Below are positions 45,839-59,639 of a stretch of 64,000 bases of DNA, in pieces (position 1 is the first letter of the stretch; every line of letters begins with the position of its first letter). The stretch covers positions 1,820,485-1,884,484 of the forward strand of contig JALIRH010000031.1 in assembly GCA_023055505.1 (NCBI GenBank), written 5' to 3'. This stretch comes from Callipepla californica brunnescens (lineage: Eukaryota > Chordata > Aves > Galliformes > Odontophoridae). The notes under the pieces were generated by a model. It worked only from the letters and a program-made list of their open reading frames with translations. It had not been told where the DNA came from and made no database searches. The position numbers were made by a program, and so were the translations under genes.

Positions 45839-48800
45839 GTGATACTAGGAATGCCCAGGCATCCCATGGGGCATTCAGCAGTACCCCATGCAGTGCTATT
45901 TTCTGTAGTTAATCTTTTTACATCTTTCTCTTCTCTCACGCAAAAGCACATACTAAATTCAGATGCCATGCTGGCTAACATCTCTTCAATCTTTTGAGAA
46001 AAATATATGCTTAAAATGCTCTAAGTTCTTTTTTTTTTTTTTTCCATTCTTTGTTCTTCATCTTAGCTGAGACCATTGACTTACAATCTTATGAGTGTAT
46101 AGGCAGGGTTTAGGGTAACATGTTCACTCATATTTTGCATCTAGTTTAATTTGGAACAAAACTATCATACTAGCAATGATCGCCTATCCTATTTAGGTTT
46201 CTTTTTTCATCTGTGGAGAATGACAAGATGGATTATATTTATTGTTGTATGCAGATAGATACCATCATTATTGCTTTCTTAAAATTTCTCTTTTTCAGCT
46301 AGCATTACTTGCTATAAGCATTTGCACACCCACCAATGTGCTCAAATAATTCCCGTTAAAGTATCTTTCTTGATCCTTCCCTATTTTCATTCCCCTGGGA
46401 GTTCCTGTAACTGTGGCTATCCTGAAGGCAAGAATCTGCTGCTTTTACTGAAGAAGTGGATGTTATTTTCTGAACTGTTGTTGTTCCCATAAGAGACCGA
46501 CCCACCAATGCTATGGTTTGTTAGTCACTTATAATATCTAGCTCTTCCAAACCAGACAATATATGCATTCCCTGAAAGCTGAGTTCAGCTTCTGAAGAGT
46601 AAACAAACATTTCATTAAAATGGTCTCACTAAAGACAGGCAGAGAGATCTGAACTGAACTGTCACCTTTCATTAGTCACACCCATAAATTCTGCCATGTT
46701 ATAGCACTCGCTGTATCCCAGAGAGTTTGGATGTGGCAGTTCTTCAGGTTCCCCTCTTTTTGTCTGTGAAGTTTTGTCTGGGGGAAGGTTATCTTCCTTG
46801 GAATGTTTAGTTTGTGTTTACATCAATACTGTTGCATTTATTTTATGTAAATGTATTCTAATACTGACTCTGAAAGACATAACTGCTATTAGGCCAATGC
46901 AAATAAATACTTTTGTTATGAAGACTACTTCTTCTCTATCAGTTCATCTAGTATCATGCCTGAGACTCAGCATTTCTTCTCTTGACAGTTTCCTGGACTT
47001 TTGGATTCTCTTTTTCCCAGTAGAAGTGACAGTGAGTTCAGTTCTCACATTTACTTTGACAACCTGACAACTGATATCACCAGGCCACAGCTAGGAGTGG
47101 ATTATTACTTTTAGTAGGATTTATTTAATTCAATCTCACAGCCTAAGGGAGTGGGGGAAGAGATTTAACTCAAAATCGAATTATTCCAGAAATTCTTTTA
47201 ACATAAGAAAAATAGACGGGATATGGAGAGGGGGCAGCAAAGCAATAGTTGGAAAAGCATGTGTAATGTGAATGTGATTATTAAAGGTAATGAATCATGG
47301 AATTGAGCTTGATAAAACATGTACAAAATAAAAAAAAAATAATAAAAAAAAAGGAATATAAATAATGGCAACAGAATTTCTTACATATACAATAGAGTAT
47401 GAAATGTCTAAGCTTTTAATGCAGTATTTCCTGGATTTTTTGTTTCAAAGTATAACTTTGAAAAGGAAAATTTAAACCAAAGCCTAGTTGTATAATTCTT
47501 AAAAGTTGTCTTTCCAAAAAAAAAAAAAGAAAAAAGAGAAAAAAAAACAGCTTTTAATTAAAGAAGTATTATTTTGCTTTCCACAGCTAATATGCCATAC
47601 TATTTCTGAAATAGGTAAGGGGAAAAAACTAGTGATGTTTTAAAAATACGGCCCTTAGGGGCAAAGAAGGATTATACTGAGTTTTTCGTGGCTTACTTCT
47701 ATGAGCCCTTGTTAAAGAAGATTGTGTAAACAATGAAAGTGAGAGCTGCCTACTGTGGTCAAGTATCCCAAACCTAGTCCTCCTGTATGTTGAGGAATTT
47801 TCCTCTATAACTTGAGAAATCAGAAAGAAATCATTTCTTCCACGCAAACTCCTGAGTCCCAAACAAAGAAGTTCTTTGAGTGAAATTCTTTCACAGCTCT
47901 AGCTAAAATTAATTTATTCATTGAAAACAAATACGAGAAACAACTGGGAGGGAATTAGATGAACATAACTAGAAATTATGCTTATCGCTAACTTTTAAAT
48001 AAATTAACACTGAAGGACTTTGTTCAAATTAAGTTTTTTCTCTTGCAACACAATGAACTACCAACTTCTTCATTGATAGCTCTGTAGTTTCCCTGGCACA
48101 TGGACCAACATGTGTGCTGAGAAAGCAAAGAATGCTAGTAAAAACTAAAGTAGGTTCCTAATCCACAGGTAAGGAGTCAAAGTTCCTTCCCTAAAGGGCT
48201 GGGCAATGCTCTGACCACAGAGGAAGTTTTTCATGTTTGTGAATGTGTAATTTGAATTAACTAACATTTTGTTGAATACTTCTTGAGCAGTCACCCAACT
48301 GAGATATTCAGTATTTCTTTGAAAGCTGACATGATGGCAAGGAATCACCTCAAATAAAAATTGTATTAAGACAAAGTGACTCCTGTGCCTGTCTTTCAAG
48401 AATGTTATGAAAAGGATAATGATATTGCCAGTATGTAATGTCCTTTAGATGTACCCAGAATTTTCAAGTTTTGTTTTATTTTCAGGATTTATCAGTGTTT
48501 AAATCATATGGAATCAAAAATAGTGAATGGGAACCATATAATCACATCGGAATTATTACTTCCTTTCATACACATGCTTCTCTATTCCTCAGCCTTTTGG
48601 ACTTCTGCAAATGTGTAGTTGGTTTAAAGGAAAAATAGTTTTGGGTTGGGACCTGTTCATATGCACACATGGTATTTGTAAAGTACAAGGTTATCTAGAC
48701 TTTTGACCTCTTCTTTCTGCCACCTGTAACTTTCTGACCATGTGATAGGAGACTATTCATTTTTCAGCAAGTGATTATCTGCAAAGATAAACTCATCCGC

Positions 48801-50584
48801 TCATTTAAAGCCAGTGCCATGTATTTCTGAGAAGCACTAATAGACTAACACTTGAAGAAAAACAGTCAAGGTTGTGAGTGTGAAGGAGGCAATGCTAGTA
48901 ATCATTTAATTTTAAGGAAAGAGACTAAAACCAGTTCTTAAACAGCTATATTGGAGTAGCAGTGATAATGTGACTAAGGATTTGGTCATGTAGTTTCATT
49001 TCCTTATATATATTAAGATCAGTCATGGGATTGAGATGTTTGACAATTTATAATAATCACTTTATTTTTAAACTTAATTCTTTAACTTCTCCCACTTTAA
49101 AGAAAATAGCCCATTAATTATTTAAAAAGATACTTCAACAGTGACTAACAAATACTTCAACATAAGTCTATTGCTCAGAAGAGGGGCATCGCTCTAGGAA
49201 TGAACAACAAAGAAGAAGCCAGTGTGCAGCAGTACATCACCTGTGTTATTGTTGCAGAGAGTCAAAGCATTTTAACCATGGTTAGATCTGGAGACTGCAA
49301 GAAACCTGAAAAATCAGGGTTCTGTCAGAATTGCACTGGGTTTTCAAAGAAGCATTGTCAAGAAACACAGATTTAGAACTTAAAAATATCCTGAATCTCA
49401 GAATATGTATAACAAAGAGATATCAATGACACTGATCCAGAAACCTGCCATTCAGATGTAATAGCTTTTACATTAATATACGTTTTGTACTTTAGGCCAG
49501 ATCTGGAGGTCTCCCTTCAAAACTGTGCTCTTATGAACAAAGTCAAAACAAGTTGTCCTCAAGCATTCTATGTTACCCATTCACAAGGACAAAGACAACA
49601 ACTAATCTTTAAAATGAAAATGTAAAGTATGGTGGCCATATACATTTAAACAAAATAAATCAGTGCTCCTAGGTGTTTCAGGCCTGAAAGTGTAATTCCT
49701 ACCCTGTTTTCCTCTCTGATTGCTGTTGCATTATTGGTTTTATAAAAGATACAGAATGTGCCTTATCTAATTACAAAATAATTTTGGTAGGGATTAAACA
49801 GGTTATTATTGGTGTAGAACAGTTTAGCTCAAAAGACTTCATCTGCTTTGGCATAAAATGAGATACTCTAAAGATCACTTTCTCTGCTTTACATAGATGT
49901 CATTTAATTGTAGGCATTTTTGAATTTAGAGTATGGGATTTTCTCTGAGCTTGGAAAAAGATTCTTGTGGTTATGCTATGCATGTCTGTAAAACACAATG
50001 AATTTAAATCCTCTGCTTGCATCAGGCTGTCTTGACAAATACTCTGCAGTAGTAAAGTTGATCAGTCAATGAGAAAAGGAGAGTGTATGGCCCAAGTGAG
50101 GAAAACATCTACTGTGCAAGTTTACACATCTTTTTGCATATGAAAAAAGAGAAGATTTCTCAAATATTTAAATCAATTATTTTAGTTGAAAGTGACATCT
50201 TCTTTCAAGCCAAACTCACCACCACAAAGAAATCCATGCAATGCAGGTCATAGCTCCAGATCTCAAAGAAGAGCTTTGGATACAAATTAAAGCATTATTT
50301 AAAAAAAAATTCACGTATTTTTCACAAATACCTTACAATTTTTTAATGAAAATTTATGATGGGTTCCTTAATGAGTAATTTTTAATAACACAACCAATGC
50401 TGTGAAACCTATCTCATAAGCTGGACAGACAATTCTGAAAGATTTATTATTTCTGCAAAAATATACTCATATCTTTTACTTTGAAATTTGGAGAAAAGCC
50501 CCATTAGTTTCAGAGTTAGGTACTCTAAGGGGGAAAATGGTCCAGAATAGGAGAAATACAGAAAAGAAAGATGAAATCCAGTAG
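45839..50584. other. Unique-looking DNA, no gene seen
   Basis: About 4.7 kb without a recognised transposon. Has a 15-base T run at 46029-46043 and A-rich patches near 47327-47353 and 47514-47548. Frames up to 97 codons (46774-47067) carry no recognisable motif. Confidence 0.5.
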
Positions 50585-52147
50585 AGAATCATAGAATTGT
50601 ATAATCATAGAAACATAGGATGGCCTGGGTTGAAAATGATCTTAAGGATCATCCAGCTTCAAACTCTCTCTGATAGGCAGAATTGCTAGTCACTAGAGCA
50701 GGCTGCCCAGAGCTACATCCAGCCTCGCCATGAGTGCCTCCAGGAATGGGGCATCCACAGCTTCTCTGGGCAATTTGTTCCAGTGCATCACCACCCTCTG
50801 AGGAAAAAACTTCCTCCTAACATCTAACCTAAATCTCCTCTGCCTTAGTTTAAAACCATTCTCCCTTCTATTACTATCAACACATGTAAACAGTTGTTCC
50901 CCTTCCTGCTCATATGCTCCCTTCAAGTATTGGAAGGCAATGAAATCTCCCCAGAGCATTCTCTTCTTCAAGTTAAATGAACCTAGTTCCCTCAACCTCT
51001 CTTCTTAGGATAGGTTCCCCAGCCCTCTGATCATTTTAGTGGCCCTCCTCTGGAGCTATTCCAAGAGCTCTGCATCTTTCTTGTGCTGGGGACTCCTGGC
51101 CTTGATGCTGAATTCCAGATGGAGCCTCACAAGATCTGTGTAGAGGGGGGCTATCACCTCCCCCTCCCTTTTCTAATGCAGCCCAGAATACAGTTGGCCT
51201 CCCAGGCTGCAAGCATGCCCTGCTGATTCATGTCCAACTTCTCATCCACCAGGACCCCCAGTACTCCTCATCCACAGAGCTGCTCTCCATGTGATCTTCT
51301 TCCAGTCTGTATAAATACTAGGGATTGCCCCAGACCAAGTGCAACACCTTGCATTTGGCCTTGCTGAACCTCATTATGTTCACAGGGGCCCACTTCTCCA
51401 GCTTGTCCAGGTCCCTCCAGGTCCCTGCACTCCAATGTATCAACTGCACCACTCAGCTTGGTGTATCTGTAAACTTGCTGAGGGTGTACTCAATTCCATT
51501 GTCTCTGTCATTGATGAAGATGCTCAAGGGCACCAAGACTGACTCTTGGGGGACGCCACTCCAGGCTGGCCTCCACCCAGACATAGAACCGTTCATCACA
51601 GCACTTTAGCTGAAACCAACCAACCAGTTACTGATCCACCAAACAGTCCATCCTTTAAATCTACACCTCTCCAATATAGAGAGAAGGATGTGGTGAGGGA
51701 CTATGTCTAAAGTTTTGCAGAAGTCCAGGTAGGTGACATGTGTCACTCTTCCCCTGTCCACTGATGCCATCACTCCATCATAGAAGTCCACCAGACTGGT
51801 CAGGCAAGATTTGCCCTTGGTGATGCCATGTTGGCTGTCTTGGATCACCCCTTTGTCTTATGTGTCTTAATATGGTAACCAGGATGACCTCCTCCATGAT
51901 CTTCCCAGGCACACAGGTAAGTCTCACCAGCCTGTAGTTCCCTGGGTCATTCTTTCTTCCATTCTTAAAAATGGGGGTAATATTTCCCTGTTTCTAGACT
52001 CCAAGGATTTCACCTGACAGCCACGATTTTTCACATACGACAGGCTGTGGCTCAGCAACGACGTCTGCCATTTCTGGGAACATCCCCTGGGAACAGGGTT
52101 CTGAACCATGGAATATGTGGCTCTATGGACTTACAGACATTCAGTTT
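50585..52147 (-). mobile_element. CR1 LINE, RT to 3' end, antisense, 1.56 kb
   Basis: The longest continuous CR1 in the window. The plus strand opens with the 3' octamers (GAATCATAGAATTG and AATCATAGAAACATAGGATG). Read on the minus strand, the order from 52147 downwards is: the KSI-type block before the RT, NREILPPFLRMEERMTQGTT, the palm segment [20 protein letters not shown], motif A as [13 protein letters not shown] (about 51755-51700), then a decayed motif C, and finally a 100-codon C-terminal frame (50995-50693) containing FRLDVRRKFF and VMHWNKLPREAVDAP. Frameshifts separate these blocks. The 5' truncation point abuts a (GGGA)n tract. Confidence 0.92.
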
Positions 52148-52318
52148 GGAGGAGGAGGGGGAAGGGAGGGAAGAAGGGAGGGAGGGAGGGAGGGAGGAAG
52201 GGAGGGAGGGAGGGAGGGAGGGAGGGAGGGAGGGAGGGAGGGAGGGAGGGAGGGAGGGAGGGAGGGAGGGAGGGAGGGAGGGAGGGAGGGAGGGAGGGAG
52301 GGAGGGAGGGGGGAAGAA
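52148..52318 (+). repeat. (GGGA)n microsatellite, ~170 bp
   Basis: An initial irregular GGA/GGGGAAG stretch is followed by about 30 near-perfect GGGA units. It sits exactly at the 5' truncation of the antisense CR1. GGG runs every four bases make it a strong G-quadruplex candidate. The Gly-Arg-Glu frames in all three phases are artefacts of the repeat. Confidence 0.97.
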
Positions 52319-53138
52319 ATCTTCTAGACTGAAAATCTGAGAATCTGAAACAGATTTTCAGTATCATCCAGAAATTAATTTATGGCACTGGAATTCAAGA
52401 AAACTGAGAAAAAGCCTTGTCTATGGCTTATTTTCACCTTGGATGATCTTCAGTGTGTCACTTGAACCTGCATCAAGAGTCACATAAAGACGACTGTCAC
52501 TGTGAGGAACTATGAGGTACTTAATTCAAGCTTCTGTTTTAGGTTGTAATGCTCATTAGTAGAGGTTTTTGAGAACATCCATAATATTCCTTTATCTTCT
52601 GCTCTGCTTTTTAAAATTTTTCTTTTACATTTTCATTCTCAAAACAGACGTCAGAGATGATTTTGATTAGCAGAAATACTGAGCTTAGTGGTTTTCATGA
52701 ATTTTTCAGTGTTATCTGATGTAAATGTAGTTCTTACTCTCAGTTGTTCTCTATCTTTATCATAGCTACCTTCTTTGTAATACTGTTCTGTGGAGAGGCA
52801 TGCTGACAATCAAGTAGTGCCACATCATTGTGGTGGGAGCACTAAGTGCTCTGCTTTTATAGGAATCCAGTAATATGCATTGTAGTAGCCCATAGCTTAG
52901 ACTGTAACTCACTGTGAGACACCTTGAAAATCGGGAACTGGGAAGGTAATGGAGGTAAGAAAGGGGGTGAACGTCTTTTAGTGTAATTGACCCACTGTAA
53001 TTTCTACAGAGAAAAAAAATACGTATATTTGGATGATAAGGGTTCCAAAATAATTCAAAACTATTAGCTCAGGAGTTAGGAGAAATTTTGCTTAAAATTA
53101 AGAAAAGAACTGTTAATATAAAAATCCAAGTCCTAAAT
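52319..53138. other. No gene or repeat family recognised
   Basis: About 0.8 kb. A small inverted pair CTGAAAATCTGA/CAGATTTTCAG lies near 52329-52361, just after the microsatellite. Confidence 0.5.
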
Positions 53139-53862
53139 TCAGTACTTGGGTCAGGACAATCTCAAATTCAAGTGAAGACTGGAAAAAATAACTCATTAGG
53201 AGCACCCCTGCCAAGAAAGACTTGAGGGTTCTGATGGATGAAAAGCTGGACATGAGTCAGCAGCCTGAAAAGCCAACAGTATCCTTGACTGCATCAATGA
53301 AAGGGTGGTTAGCAAGGAGAGGGAGGGGATTATCCCCCTCTGCTACTTCCCTGTGAGGCCTAATCTGGAGTACTGTGTCTATGCCCAGGGCCTCTAGAAC
53401 AGGAAAGATGAAGAGTTGCTGGCATGGGTCCAGAAGAGGGACATAAAGAAAATCAGAAGGCTAGAGCACCTCTCCTATGAAGAATGGTTGAGGGAGCTGG
53501 GCCAGTTTAATTTGAAGAGAAGAAGGCTCTGAGGAGATATCACTGCTGCCTTGTCGCGCTTACAGAAAACTTATAATCAGGACAGAGATTGACTTTTTAT
53601 ACTGTCTGATAGTGATAGAGTAAGGGAGAATGGTTGGGTTTCAAGCTTAAAGGGGTGATTTAGATTAAATATTGGGAGAAAACTCTTTACTCAGAAACCG
53701 CTGAGCACTGGCATAGTCTTCCCATCCCAGGAGGCATTGTTCGTCAGCCTGGATGGGACTTTCAGTAAAATGGGCTAGTGGAAGCTGCCCCTGCTTATGT
53801 CAGGGAGGTTGGCACTGAGTGATCATTAGAATTCCTTCCAACTCAAGCCATTCTGTGATAAG
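53139..53862 (+). mobile_element. CR1 LINE 3' portion, degenerate
   Basis: Sense CR1 beginning near the motif E region. It shows KKDLRVLMDEKLDMSQQP (about 53215-53270), a CGGCCTAATCTGGAGTACTG-type block (about 53357-53375), MGPEEGHKENQKARAPLL in broken frames (about 53425-53480) and GLGQFNLKRRRL-like coding (about 53495-53530). It then runs through ATAGTGATAGAGTAAGGGAG and CCATCCCAGGAGGCATTG to the end block TTCCTTCCAACTCAAGCCAT with TCTGTGATAAGG. It is 5'-truncated, with one weak terminal octamer left. Confidence 0.88.
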
Positions 53863-55788
53863 GAGCTGTGTCTAAATTTTGTCTCCTAATACTTGGGTTT
53901 TGCAGTCCTGACATCACCAGCAAGCGCCAGAATAGCAGGGAACAGTTTTAAAGAGAAAATCACTGGGGATCTGAGGTGTTTGGAAAGTCATTCTTCTAGA
54001 ATAAGCCTGAATGGATCATATAAAGCTACCAAGAATATTAGGGACTGAGTGGGTATTCAGGGTCTCACAGGGCTGTGGATCATGTGTGTTACAGAAGATG
54101 AAAGAGTCATTATTGCATTGCACATTGTATTATTTTTAGATCTCTGAATGTATGAATCAGAGTCCCCTGAATTACTGATCTTTACAAAGAAGAGTTAGCA
54201 TGTTAAAATTAATTTCATTTATATTTTCTACCTCAGTTAGCAATTAAAGATTCAAATTAAAATCTTCAGCCTGGTCCATGACAGAAATGACCCCCATGTG
54301 GGTTGTAATATAAAAATTCTTGGGTCCTAAAATCAATGTGGCTTAACATAGGCCTCTTAAAATAGAAAGAAGAGAACTATTCTCTGAGGAAGGAGCAAAT
54401 GTGAAGTTTAATGAAGACTGATAAAGACCTAAACCATATCCCAATGGGAGAAGATGTGAGAGATTTTGTCTATTAAGCTGCTCTAAACATTCACTCTGTC
54501 AGGTACAAACTTTGATTTCTATAAGGTTTCTAACTTCACCAACTAAGACAGGTTCTCACAAGGATGGTAAAAATTAATCCTTCCCAATTGCTAATAGTTG
54601 TACTGTAGTGCAGGATCATTAAAATATTCCAAATAAAATACCCATAAAATTTTACCTTCAAAAACAAGTATTTTGTTCTTAGAAGTATCTGAACTGATAG
54701 TGATTTTTAAAGCACATTCAATCTGGGTGGGGCAGCAGACCTGTGAAATTTCCATCAAAAAATGTCAAGCTTGGCAAAGTTTAATACAACTGGAAATTGC
54801 ATGTCTAGGTAGAAAATATGATGAGTCTAGTTCCTGAAGAATGGAGGTACAACCATTTCTATAATTTCTTTATCATGTAGTTCAGTTATTCAGGTTCCAT
54901 TGAGGACCTCAGGATCTCACAGACTTCATGCTAGCACTGAGCTTGGTATCTACACTGAACAAACAGGTTGCATCTGTACATACAATTTTTACTCTTTCTT
55001 GTGAAGCACATGTTCTTAATGAACAGTGAAGATGCTTTTTAAGAAACACAAACAAGACGGCATTTGTTTAATCTACTCACAGAAGAAACTTATTCAGATC
55101 CCACCAAAATCCTCTCTGAGGTTTGGAATCTGTGGTAAGAAGGCTGAATCTGTTCCTTCCAACACCAGGCATAAGCGACAGACTCTGCTTTGGGGAGTTT
55201 GGTGATTCCTGGCAGAAACTCAGAAAGTAAATTTAGCAAATTGTTCATAAGTCATGATTAAAACTGTGTTGTCTTAGGTGATTTACTGACAGTCGTTGTC
55301 CTGAAAGACAATGCATCACAGACTAAATACACAAGTTTTACATGTAAGAATATAATGATAGTCAGGTATCCTTTGTCTGAACTTCAGAACAGAATTGGAG
55401 ATATTTAAACAGAAGGGTCAGAGAAGTGCAAAGTAACGCTTGCCCTAAAATATTTATGGCTTTAGCAACATGCTTTAATAACAAATCTTTATGCTGCCTA
55501 CAACTTCCACAGTAATCTTCCTATTTACATTCAAAAATATTGCACTTTTTGGTTATAACTACAATTTCTCTTTAACATTGCTCCTGAAGGACCACAGGAA
55601 TTTATTTCCAGTGGTTTTAGAAAAAGGAGCCTGGTAAAAGAGAAGGTAAAATGAAAACAAAAAATTAAAAAGGTTGAAAATTCTGCAAAAATCTGACAAA
55701 ACCAGCTTTTCCTGATTCTGAGATTTCTTTGCGCTTTAAATAATAAAAATATCTCTCTTTTATTAAACTTATTCTTGGAAGATGATTT

Positions 55789-55806
55789 AAAAAAAAAAAA
55801 AAAAAA
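55789..55806 (+). repeat. Poly-A tract, 18 bp
   Basis: An uninterrupted A run. No LINE or retrocopy body recognised upstream. Confidence 0.95.
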
Positions 55807-57543
55807 GGTAAATCACAAATAATTAAGTTGTTAATCAGAAATGAGTTAATAAATTTTTGACTCACTTTCACCATTTTTTTCTTATTTTTTTCTCCTTGTT
55901 TAAAAGAATGAACTAGGGAAAGGAAAATAAAATAGGGGAGATAGAAGACAAAGACAAAAATAGATAATGTTTGAAATGCTTGTGTTCTTCAGCTTATCTA
56001 ATAGCATTCCTGGATATACTGGCTAACTACGGAAATGACTGGGAAAAAGATGGACATTTTGCCATTCTCCACAGAGTCTCATTCCCCCCCAGCTTCCTTC
56101 CACTGAGAGGTTAGATCACACTGTAGAAGGTTCTTAGCTGCACTCAGATCGTGCTTTCACAGGCACCTCGCTCAGAACCTACTCTGCTCCCAAGAAGAAC
56201 TTCTCAACTTTTCCAGTACTGCTGTTTTCGCAAGGCCAGTTGAGAGCCAGACAGTTTACCTGATCCATCTCACCAAGCAGCTGCAGCAACATGACATGCA
56301 AGCAAAGGAAAGGGATAGAGGTGCCCATTTCAATAGTGATCCAGAGTTGTCTAGATTACTTTTGCCCACAGCCTCAGTGTGAGCCAGGTCAGCAGATTTG
56401 ATGTCTTGACATTTTACTTTGTTTTTTCTAGTAAACTTCTGAATTACTTTCATACTATCATATCATTCACAGCAGCAATTAGTGAAGGAGGTTCAAAGAG
56501 ATCCTAAAAGGTACTGGCAGAGAAAAAAGTTATTATTCCAAAGCTCAAATTTAGGAGCAGCTTGCAGAACAGTCTTAATTCAATCAACTATGTTACCTTC
56601 AAAATTTCTTCCTTCTCTCAGCAATATAAATTATATAGAAGATGTTTTAAAATGTCATTTAAACAAACATTATACGCTACATCACATCTTTAAATATGTA
56701 CCTCACAATGAACAAAGAGCTTTTGAACATTATGTAAGACTATATTTTTTCATAAAAAGATGTTTTTAGGGAATGATGCATGTGAGAAAATTTCTTTCAA
56801 AGGAAAGTGCAAATATACTGCAGTTTTAATTTTACTGTGAGTGATTACAAAACCCACTTCTTTTTGTATTTAAAATAGGTTGTTAAATAAAACATAGAAT
56901 AATAATGCTAATAAAGATGAAGCTTTCTGTCTGTCCACTTTTAGTGTTTATCTTTTTTCACATATTTCTTTCTCTTCTTCATTGACATTCCAAACAAAAG
57001 TAAACATTCTTTACCTAAATCTGTGTCCAAGTGTGAGCAATTATCTAACATTTTCAAGAGGATAATGGTAGTCTTATTCTACAAACAAATTCCCCCTAAA
57101 GATTACAAAGACAAACATTAGCACTGAAATCAATTCTGGTAACCTGTACCATCAAAGGCACTTCGTTATTTTTCAAAATCTAAAGGCTTGTATTTGGCTA
57201 TCAACACCTACATCTTTATTAACAAGTCTGAAACTTTAAATTTCTCTTCCATGTAATGTTTTATTAAATCTTATATACTTGTTATCAACATATTAGAATA
57301 TAGGGATCTATAAGGTTCTCTTTGTAGTCATTTATTACTACTCCTAAGTAATGAAAAAATAATATGAATAATATCTAATGTGAAATTAGCAATATCACTC
57401 TGCACAGACTCATTTCCATTTTCTTCTTCTCTAACACCAGCGACATAGGCAAGAGTATGGGATACAATGTGTGTGTGTCCTTAGAGTAGACCTTACTACT
57501 CTCTAATTTTTTACTTTGTCCACTTAACAGATGTGATCTGTGA

Positions 57544-57571
57544 AACAACAACAACAACAGCAACAACAAAA
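57544..57571 (+). repeat. (CAA)n microsatellite
   Basis: About eight CAA/ACA triplets with one CAG interruption. Confidence 0.9.
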
Positions 57572-59639
57572 CAGTTTAAATTGTTATTCTGCAATCCTCA
57601 CGCTACTAGTAATAATAACAATAACAATAATTAGCTGGTTTATTTTAAATTTTAGAATTCATTTTTTTGAATTTAAGAATTTAACTTAGGAAAAGACATT
57701 ATGTGGTATAAGAATTTCACTTGGGGCCTACATTTTGTTAGTTATGCCAGAGCTTAGCAAGGACTTTCAGTTACTGATCCATTGCACTGTCTGAACGCCT
57801 GCACAGTGAACTGGATCAGGGAACCAATATGGCTGAAAAATTTAAATCAACAGTCCCCATCATGCTGCTTGCCCAAAAACAGAGGTGATTTAGAGTTTTC
57901 CAACTTGCAGAGGAGTGTCCTAGCCTACACAGTCACACTCATTCCATGGTTGAAAAAAGAAATAAAAACAAACAAAAAAAACCCCACAACTGTAATTTCA
58001 CATCAGGAAACAGAACTGGAACTGGAACAATTCATAAAGTGGCAAAATACCTGTGTGTACTCACTAGACGTTAAATCTGAGCTGCTTATCTAGGCAATTC
58101 AGAGAATCAAGAGAAGAGACAACTGTAAGTATGGAAATACTTCACTGAAAAAGAATAAAAATTTTCTTCTGTTATTCTTGTGTGGTTTAAGAGCAGTCTG
58201 TGCCTCTATACATACCCTACACAGAACATTCTGCTCAGTGACTACTATAGTGGTCTGTGAATAAATCATGTGGATAGACTTTCACAACCTCCCTCTAAGT
58301 ATGAGAGAAATCTATTTCTGCAATCTTGTGATGTAGGTGTTATGAAGCATTTGACCCTCTATGGTTTTTCGTGAAAGGATTCCTACATCTTCCTTCTCAA
58401 GTAATACAGATATTTTTCTGAAAATCACATAAATATGTTTTAAATGCTAATAGTTTGTATGATGTTTTACATAAACTACCCTGAATCAATTTTCTCCAGA
58501 TCTTTTACATATTTCAGACGCTAAAAATATCTTCTCAACCTTGAATGCAAAGCTGTCAGGTTAGATATATTAAGCACTGCTGATTAAAAAAAAAATGTTC
58601 TGAGTTTGTTTGAAAAGGAACATTGAGATTCACTGTGAGTCAGTTTTGTCTCTTTTAAGAATGAAGAGGCAGGTGATTTAAAAAAAAAAAAGGAAGAATA
58701 TTTTATTTCAAATGAAAACAAGTGAATGAATGGTTTTTTACACACAGTGTAAATCACGAAAGTGTTGCTAACAGGCACAATCACATTTCACTGTCATATT
58801 CACATATTGGAGTCACTTGAATTTTTAGTGCTTTAACAGGAAATCACTTTTCATTCCATAATGAGACTCATTTCTCATTTCCTTCTGTAGAGTTTAATTC
58901 CAGCAATGTGGAAGAAGAATGTGCACTTATTTAGCAAGTACAAACAACAACAAGGAGCTGGGTCCTCAGCTTGCCGCTTCTGGCTCATAGTCACAGCACA
59001 ATTTGGATAATGTGCAAAGAACATGGCAATATTTCCTTACATCACAAATTCAGGAGTGGGGTGCTGTGATGAATGAGAGGTCAGTAGAGATGGATTTGGT
59101 GTAGAAAGCTTAGAACCATCTTCCCTGAGATGGGCAGCTGAAGAGTAGTTCTCCTCCACTAATCACAATTGCTCAGGTTGACTACTGAAAAGGTGAAGAG
59201 GAGGTAGAAAGAAAATAGCTGTAATTCATATAACAGGAGAAACATGAAGCAATCACTTAAGCAAGGGTGTTTGCAAATTAGATATTGATGGTTTCTGCAG
59301 TGTTTTTTTGTGGTTTTTTTGATACAAATGTTATGGTGTCAGTTTGTTCTGTAAAGCAAGAAAATACGTTATTTCATTAAGAACTCATACCCCAATGAAA
59401 GCTTTTATTTTTAATCTCTCTCTGGAGAAAAGCAAATACTTTACCTTTTAATAAAGGGGTTACATGTGAAAATATCACAAACGATTTTGGGAACTTGAAT
59501 GTTTTCTTTAATATAGCAGTGGAATGCTAAAAAACAGTGAAATGAAGGGTGGAGATGATCTTCACTGAGGAGTATTTTCCACTGGGAACTCCACTGGCAT
59601 TTGGTTGTCTCATTTAATTATCACTTTCCTGATTCAACC

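Larger units (their letters stand above)
53863..59639. other. Long repeat-poor stretch, no gene seen
   Basis: About 5.8 kb without a recognised transposon, unusual for this window. Holds an A18 run at 55789-55806, (CAA)n at 57544-57571, and an A12 run at 58680-58691. Frames up to 103 codons (57782-58093) have no motif. Possible sparse regulatory DNA, but nothing specific is seen. Confidence 0.5.

Noticed and set aside
45190..45981. Long frames (263 codons minus strand, 209 codons plus strand) across the purine array
   Set aside because: They translate only the hexamer/decamer repeat (Lys-Gly, Ser-Leu, Pro-Phe) and run through N bases. No gene.
52047..52367. Gly-Arg-Glu and Pro-Ser-Leu repeat frames in all phases
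   Set aside because: They are the (GGGA)n microsatellite read in different frames.
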